Assembly: GCA_903970565.1 (NCBI GenBank)
Contig: CAJCJE010000580.1
Span: 1 to 5,181 of the forward strand
Source of the DNA: Candidatus Melainabacteria bacterium
Lineage (GTDB): Bacteria; Actinomycetota; Actinomycetes; Mycobacteriales; Pseudonocardiaceae
Direction: 5' to 3'
DNA length: 5,181 nucleotides
Below, piece after piece: positions 4,624-5,181 of this stretch. Under the pieces are notes generated by a model, which saw only the letters and a list, made by a program, of their open reading frames with translations, had not been told where the DNA came from and made no database searches. A program made the translations under genes and the position numbers. How positions within the stretch are numbered: position 1 is the stretch's first letter; each line of letters starts with the position of its first letter.

Positions 4624-5181
4624 ATGAGTTCAAAAACCCCCGTAGCCATGGACGCGACCGTCGAGGAGCCGCTGCCGCTGATGCGCGCCGCGTACCTTCC
4701 GGGCCGCGCGTACGACGAGATGATCGCCTCCGCTGGCGTGGTGCGTCCGCACTACGAGGTGCTGCAGGACCGCATCGCCAGCCTGGGCGCCGAAGAATTG
4801 GGCGAGCGGCAGCGCACCCTGGAACGCTCGTTCCTGCTGCAGGGCATCACCTTCACCGTCTACGGGGCCGAGAGCGCGACCGAGCGGATCATTCCCACCG
4901 ACCTCTTCCCGCGCATCATCCCGGCCGACGAGTGGGCGACGATCGAGACGGGGCTGACACAGCGGCTTACCGCCCTCAACGCCTTCCTCGGCGATATCTA
5001 CGGCGAGCAGAAGATCCTGATGGACGGCGTGGTCCCGCGCGATCTGGTGCTCGGCGCGGCGTCGTACCGGCGCGAGATGCAGCACCTCTATGTGCCGCAC
5101 AACGCCTACGCCAACGTCTGCGGCAGCGACCTGATCCGCGGCGAGGACGGCGCCTTCGTGGTGCTGGAGGACAATCTGCGC
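4624..5181 (+). CDS. circularly permuted type 2 ATP-grasp protein, N-terminal part (partial)
   Basis: The first 186 codons are in the window and the gene runs off the right edge with no stop. Recognisable blocks are YDEMIASAGVVRPHY (30-44), then LLQGITFTVYG, IPTDLFPRIIPADEW, LNAFLGDIYGEQKIL, DGVVPRDLVLG, YRREM and, at the edge, GEDGAFVVLEDNLR. These are characteristic of the DUF404/DUF407 family (M. tuberculosis Rv2411c and relatives), whose ATP-grasp fold is circularly permuted. ATP-grasp enzymes join a carboxylate to an amine or thiol through an acylphosphate; the substrate for this family is uncertain. The family is usually followed by an alpha-E (DUF403) protein and a transglutaminase-like protease, so those are expected just beyond the window. 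The start is ATG 4624, with GGAG only two bases before it; ATG 4648 is a weaker alternative with no binding site. Confidence 0.9.
   Translation, partial: MSSKTPVAMDATVEEPLPLMRAAYLPGRAYDEMIASAGVVRPHYEVLQDRIASLGAEELGERQRTLERSFLLQGITFTVYGAESATERIIPTDLFPRIIPADEWATIETGLTQRLTALNAFLGDIYGEQKILMDGVVPRDLVLGAASYRREMQHLYVPHNAYANVCGSDLIRGEDGAFVVLEDNLR

Noticed and set aside
4211..4633. Minus-strand open frame of 140 codons upstream of and overlapping the LOG-NUDIX gene
   Set aside because: It overlaps the LOG-NUDIX N-terminus in another frame, has no ribosome binding site and no family resemblance.
4630..5100. Minus-strand open frame of 156 codons
   Set aside because: It is the antisense of the ATP-grasp gene, which has clear family blocks on the plus strand.

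Overview
The window is high-GC DNA with GTG starts, GAGGAGG-type ribosome binding sites and short overlaps between genes. Its gene set strongly suggests an actinobacterium, most likely of the Pseudonocardiales/mycobacterial side of the class. This rests on a FolP2-type dihydropteroate synthase homologue, a glucosyl-3-phosphoglycerate synthase (GpgS), a small membrane-anchored DivIVA-domain protein and the first codons of a 3-methyladenine DNA glycosylase, in that order on the minus strand. The same order occurs in Mycobacterium tuberculosis (Rv1207 folP2, Rv1208 gpgS, Rv1209, Rv1210 tagA).

Layout. Positions 1-2350 hold the minus-strand block folP2 > gpgS > divIVA-like > tagA (partial). folP2 and gpgS overlap by one base (TGATG), and divIVA-like and tagA overlap by eight bases. 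Positions 2351-2566 are a divergent intergenic region with two perfect inverted repeats. Positions 2567-3238 on the plus strand encode a PlsC-type 1-acyl-glycerol-3-phosphate acyltransferase. Positions 3239-3396 are a convergent gap with a hairpin, a stub that reads as the last residues of a TetR-type regulator, and a triple 16-bp tandem repeat. Positions 3397-4383 on the minus strand encode a fusion of a LOG-type nucleotide phosphoribohydrolase with a complete NUDIX domain. Positions 4384-4623 are a second divergent intergenic region. From 4624 to the right edge runs the 5' part of a circularly permuted type 2 ATP-grasp gene.

How the parts relate. GpgS makes the primer of methylglucose lipopolysaccharide/glucosylglycerate-type compounds, and FolP2 is translationally coupled to it, although FolP2 lacks several canonical dihydropteroate synthase signatures. 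PlsC sits where mycobacteria carry the acyl-CoA synthetase gene fadD6, between the LOG gene and folP2. So a lipid gene recurs at this position, but of a different family and in the opposite orientation.

The least ordinary items are the LOG-NUDIX fusion, the 16-bp repeats that carry the fusion gene's stop codon and place TGA in all three frames, the TetR tail fragment, and the two palindromes between folP2 and plsC. I see no CRISPR array, insertion sequence, tRNA or rRNA.
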